A stretch of DNA of 64,000 nucleotides. It comes from Mytilus californianus. Its lineage: Eukaryota; Mollusca; Bivalvia; Mytilida; Mytilidae. The notes beneath the pieces are model-generated. The model was not told the DNA's origin. It ran no database searches and was given only the letters and a program-made list of their open reading frames with translations. The DNA lies in assembly GCF_021869535.1 (NCBI RefSeq), contig NW_026262581.1, positions 120,370,771-120,434,770 on the forward strand, in the 5' to 3' direction. The translations under genes and the position numbers were made by a program. Positions 60,252-64,000 of this stretch are shown here, one piece after another (the stretch's first letter is position 1; each line of letters starts with the position of its first letter).

Positions 60252-61509
60252 AACAAGAGCTGTCTGCATAGCGAGACTAATACCTCTTGTACATGCATTT
60301 TAGTTGCAGCTGTGAAATTTAGTATCAAGACAATGATATTTTGAGATATTTGGCTTTCAGCATATAGGTTCAAGGCTTAAGGTCAAGGTCAGAATGACCT
60401 GATTTTGGTATTTGACACATCCTTATCCCAAGATGCTTCTGCATACAAAGTGTTGTTTATGTTCTATGGTACAAAAGTTATGCCTAGGATACAATCTGTC
60501 AATGTTTTACCATCATATGGGACTAAGTCAAGGTCAGAGTGACCTAACATTGATACATGACACACCCCCATCCCATGATGCATCAGCATACCAACTTTGG
60601 TCAACCTTAGATCAAAGGTACAAATATCATGCACAAAACACAAATCAGAAACGGTTTTACTATCATAGGGCTCAAAGGTTAAAGTCAATGTCTGAGTGAC
60701 CTGACTTTGAAATACGACACATCCCCAGTGCAAGATGTAACTGCATACCAAGTTTGGTTACCTAAGTTTTATAATACAAACATGTCAGTAACTGCTTGTA
60801 GTCCTTTGTTCATTTATGTATCATTGCATTTTGCTTAGTTTCTTTTGTTACCTATTCTGACATCGGACTCGGACTTCTTTTAAACTGAGTTTTACTGTGC
60901 GTATTGCTATGTGTTTCTTTATTCTACATTGGCTAGAGGTATAGGGGGAGGGTTGAGATCTCACAAAACATGTTTAACCCCGCCGCATTTTTGCGCCTGT
61001 CCCAAGTCAGGAGCCTTTGTTAGTCTTGTATGTTTTTTTAATTTTAGTTCATTTATATGTTTTGGAGTTTATTGTGACGTCTATTTTCACTGAACTATTA
61101 CACAATTTTATTTAGGGGCCAGCTGAGGACCACCTCCGGGTGCAGGATTTTCTCGCTGCGTTGAAGACCCATTGGTGGCCTTCGGCTGTTGTCTGCTCTT
61201 TGGTCGGGTTGTTGTCTCTTTTGACATATTCCCCATCTCCATTCTCAATTTTAGTATAAACCGGACACGAATTGGACAAGAATTTCCTTAAATAGGGGTC
61301 AAAAGTCAAGATCAGAGTATTCTCTCTTTGCTATTTGACACACCCCCAGCCTAAGATGTATCTACATACCTGGCATGACCTTTGATCAGTCTAAGTTCAA
61401 TGGTTCAAAAGTTATACACCGTACACAAAGCAGGATGAACAGACGGACAGACAGACAGACATAGTGATTCCTATATACCCCTGAATACTTTGTTTGTGGG
61501 GTGTATAAA
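60252..61509 (+). mobile_element. Hairpin-ended element, ACAAGAGCTGTC type, interrupted
   Basis: Left acaagagctgtctgcatagc then gagac. Monomers of ~145-155 bp marked by caaggtcag or a variant at 60384, 60529 and 60684, resuming at about 61305. Then acagacggacagacagacag, and a right hairpin tataccc(ctga)...ggggtgtata. The ACAAGAG start is shared with the 22364 family although the rest differs. Interrupted at 60785-61259. Confidence 0.65.
60785..61259 (+). mobile_element. Dispersed retroelement tail inserted in the 60252 element
   Basis: Plus-strand copy of the repeat at 20270-20570: gtgcaggattttctcgctgc, gaagacccattggtggcctt, cattctcaatttt. This copy extends ~170 bp further 5' (cggactcggacttcttttaa; accccgccgcatttttgcgc) and has no A tail. 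It splits the ~150-bp monomers of the host element. Confidence 0.65.
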
Positions 61510-63040
61510 TGAGGGTAGGAATGCCCTTTACCCTTCGGGCGTCAAACGGTCATTTTCGGGTACCTTAGCTTCAAATTGGTTAAAATTTTACCATGATTAG
61601 TCAAAATGTCTTTATCGTGATTCGTCAGAGGTCTAAAATAATTATCGTTACCGTTATTTTTGGAAAAATATTGATTCGTCAAAATCAGTCGATTTTTTTA
61701 TCGTCTTAAAGAAGGTGTACATTTTATCGTCAAGCACCAAAAATTACTGTTAACATCATTTGGCAAATTTTTTTACTGGTATCCATCATGAAGGTACCGG
61801 GCCATTACAACCCACATAAATAGCTGCCACTATATATGCTCAATCATACATGTATTCAACATGATTATGTTGTACAATTGCCACAGCAAAACATACGGTA
61901 ATATATATGTATGATAATAGATGGTTATTTTCTCACCCTTTCTTCACATGAGTGGACGCCACACTCTGGAATACACTGCTTGCCTAGTAGGCTAGTATAT
62001 TATACATTGTAGCATAGAGTTCTATTTACCTCATTCTTTTGTAACTTTTAGAAGTTTTACATAGCTTTAGTATTTCAAGTTTGAAACAAAAGAAATATTT
62101 TTTCACTATAATGGATATGTTGAATGGTTATAATTTTGAGATATTTGGAGTTTTTGTGTGTTTAGGGGAAAAATATATATGGACTCCTAGATAAGTGCCC
62201 GGAGGGTCACAGAATGAGTACTATTTTTTAGGGTCTGTACATTGCTTTTTGGCTGTGTTTTATCGTACCCAACATATTTTTATCCTCCACAACATGACAT
62301 TTTTTTCTCACTCCACGTCTGTGTTCATCTTTTGTCATATCGATATGTCGATGAGAGAGGGGGAAAATACATACAATTATCTCCCTTTGACAATTTTTGC
62401 CATGAAATTTGTATTTCTGTTGTGTAACTGAGTGTGATTAACCTGTTGAAAAGTGCTTTCATAATATGTAGTTTATGTGTTACATGACTAATTTATTAAT
62501 TGGCGGACTGTATTATTAGGAATCTCATAACATATAAAACATGTAAATCTAAAGATTTTCTTTTCTATTTTCCCGCCATCTTCTTCTTCTTTAAGAAAAT
62601 CCCTCCAGCGTTAGAACAAAGCTCTTGACGTGTAAAAATCTGTTGTTAAATTGCTGAGAGCTTCAAGGGAATGTGTATCACAAAGTGTTTCAGTGTACGG
62701 TCAATATTTACCGTATCTACTACGAAATAAAATTTAATTTTTCCGATTTTAACCCCCAAATACCCCCCAAAAGATCTTGAAATGAACCGGCACATAATAA
62801 ACTACGCTAGTCATTACCCCTTTGAGGTATAAAACAATATTCGTGGATTTTATGTGAAAGAAGTAAACGCGACACCCAATTTCAACTCTATTCATTTAGT
62901 ATAGATTCCAAAGTTAAAGTGTTGAAAAGAAATCATCCACCGGAACGTACTATACTTTCCATCAGGCCTATATAAATGTGTATCGTAATGACAGGGCACC
63001 AAGTTCAAACAATCAAAGCTATGGGGGTGTACTTATCAGT
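61510..63040. other. Upstream sequence with one possible MITE
   Basis: 61525-61760 has a small hairpin (gcccttta...cttcgggc) and several near-repeats of 'gtgattcgtc', probably a decayed MITE whose limits I cannot set. 62575-62600 has a short tcttcttct tract. No exon supported. Confidence 0.4.
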
Positions 63041-63169
63041 GGCGGATCCAGAGGGGGGGGGGGGGGTCCGGGGGTTGGAACCCCCCTTTTTTTGGGACGA
63101 TCAATGCATTTGAATGGGGACATATAGTTGGAACCCTCCCCCCTTCAGTTAAAAATGTCTGGATCCGCC
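63041..63169. mobile_element. 129-bp MITE with GGCGGATCCAG ends
   Basis: ggcggatccag at the left and ctggatccgcc at the right are exact 11-bp inverted copies. Inside are a long G-run (63053-63066), gttggaacccccc and gttggaaccctcccccc. Non-coding. Confidence 0.8.
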
Positions 63170-63174
63170 CAGGC

Positions 63175-63204
63175 AGAGACATATATACATGTATATATGT
63201 CTCT
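63175..63204. repeat. Perfect 30-bp palindrome
   Basis: agagacatatataca followed at once by its exact reverse complement. It lies 5 bp right of the MITE and 15 bp before the retrotransposon fragment, with ggcccaggct and gcccaggc on its two sides. Confidence 0.9.
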
Positions 63205-63219
63205 GGCCCAGGCTAGCTG

Positions 63220-64000
63220 CGTATAGCAATTACAAAAGAATTCATAAGCTCAGAGGTAAAAGAACTAGAAACAGAATGTGAAGTAGCCTGGGCAGAAATC
63301 AATATAGCTGGCTCAAAAAACATCTTAATATCATCTTATTACACTGACAACCATCTGATACAGGCTAGTCTCTAGAGCAACTCCCTCAATCTCTAAATCG
63401 TATCAATAGTCAATCAAATGCTGAACCATCATCGTTGAAGGTAATTTTAACTTTGGACATATTGATTGGTCAAACTCTTGTACAATGCCAGGCAAAACCT
63501 GACATACACCAAAATCTCTTAGATATAATGAATGACACAAACCTACATCCCATTGTCAAAACACCAACAAGAAATGACCGTATACTAGATCTGATTATGA
63601 TTAACAACCCAACATACATCAGCAAAGTCACCACACTACCACCAATAGGTTCAAGCGACCATGACATTGTCTACGCTGAAGCAGACATCTGGCTTAAGAG
63701 AATAAGAGAAACCCCACACAAAGTTTACAAGTACAATAAAGCCAACTGGGTGGACATTAAAACTGACATAGGTATCATCCATAAAACAATCATTGACACC
63801 TACGATTCTCTAGACACAAACGAGCTATCGGAGCTTTTTTAAATCTAAACTCATCAGCTCTGCCGAAAGAAATATCCTATTAAAGATTCACGAAACAAAC
63901 ACCGATTACCGTGGATCTCTGACAAATTAAGACGTCAAATAAACAAGAAAAATAAACTGTACAAAAAGCGGAAAAACAGCAAATACACTGAGAAATATAA
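63220..64000 (+). pseudogene. Non-LTR retrotransposon ORF2 fragment (endonuclease domain to linker), frameshifted
   Basis: Readable in pieces. 63220-63375: SSEVKELETECEVAWAEI and NILISSYYT, the middle of an AP-type endonuclease. Near 63436: EGNFNFGHIDWSN, matching the conserved GDFN-like catalytic region, with G-N in place of G-D. 63490-63840 in another frame: QNLLDIMND, TPTRNDRILDLIM, and GSSDHDIVYAEADI, the C-terminal SDH catalytic motif. 63905-64000: PWISDKLRRQINKKNKLYKK, the linker before reverse transcriptase. A stop at 63376, at least two frameshifts, and the 5' truncation make it inactive. The reverse transcriptase should lie past 64000. Jockey/CR1-like by recollection; the exact clade is not resolved. 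Confidence 0.85.

Noticed and set aside
59660-64000. N-terminal TRPN exon or promoter
   Set aside because: I read the minus strand for a spliced ATG exon and found none; the stretch is repeats and AT-rich sequence.

Overview
The window looks like nuclear DNA of a bivalve mollusc, most likely a mytilid mussel. It is AT-rich, its one recognisable gene is split into ~100-bp exons by long introns, and it is packed with repeats I associate from memory with bivalve genomes. There are no prokaryotic features, no rRNA and no convincing functional tRNA.

The only host gene I can support lies on the minus strand across almost the whole window. It is the amino-terminal ankyrin-repeat region of a TRPN (NompC-type) mechanotransduction channel. 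Eleven exons encode 408 residues in one frame, in transcript order: 59659-59558, 27571-27473, 16630-16517, 14663-14559, 6822-6724, 3140-3039, 2472-2272, 1927-1829, 1339-1238, 812-711 and 522-424. Every exon has AG/GT borders and is phase 0 at both ends. All but one carry exactly one ankyrin repeat; the 67-codon exon carries two. The start codon and N-terminal exon(s) should lie beyond 64000. The remaining repeats (about 29 in Drosophila NompC), the linker helices and the six-helix pore domain should lie before position 1.

The other 98% is intronic or upstream DNA filled with mobile elements. 1-3.2 kb: clustered exons with short introns. 3.2-6.7 kb: a hairpin-ended repeat and two near-identical 451-bp MITEs. 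9-17.4 kb: fold-back elements, an element with eight 166-bp monomers, a second hairpin-ended family, and a 59-bp minisatellite. 22.4-25.7 kb: a 3.3-kb element with a higher-order satellite-like core. 26-40 kb: several other hairpin-ended families, some nested, plus small MITEs. 43-51 kb: nested hairpin-ended elements, including one copy that carries a dated MITE insertion. 50.9-56.8 kb: a diverged direct duplication whose two copies carry different insertions, giving natural empty sites. 57.7-61.5 kb: two more tandem-core elements. 63.2-64 kb: a dead non-LTR retrotransposon ORF2 fragment.

The main pattern is that at least nine unrelated sequence families share one design: a short 5' end motif, a tandem core with a period of mostly 147-170 bp, a GAC/CCG/GAA-type simple repeat, and a terminal 3' hairpin. 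In several families the right arm of that hairpin is the reverse complement of the 5' end motif. This resembles what is known of pearl elements and Helentron-related non-autonomous elements (HINEs), but the assignment is inference.
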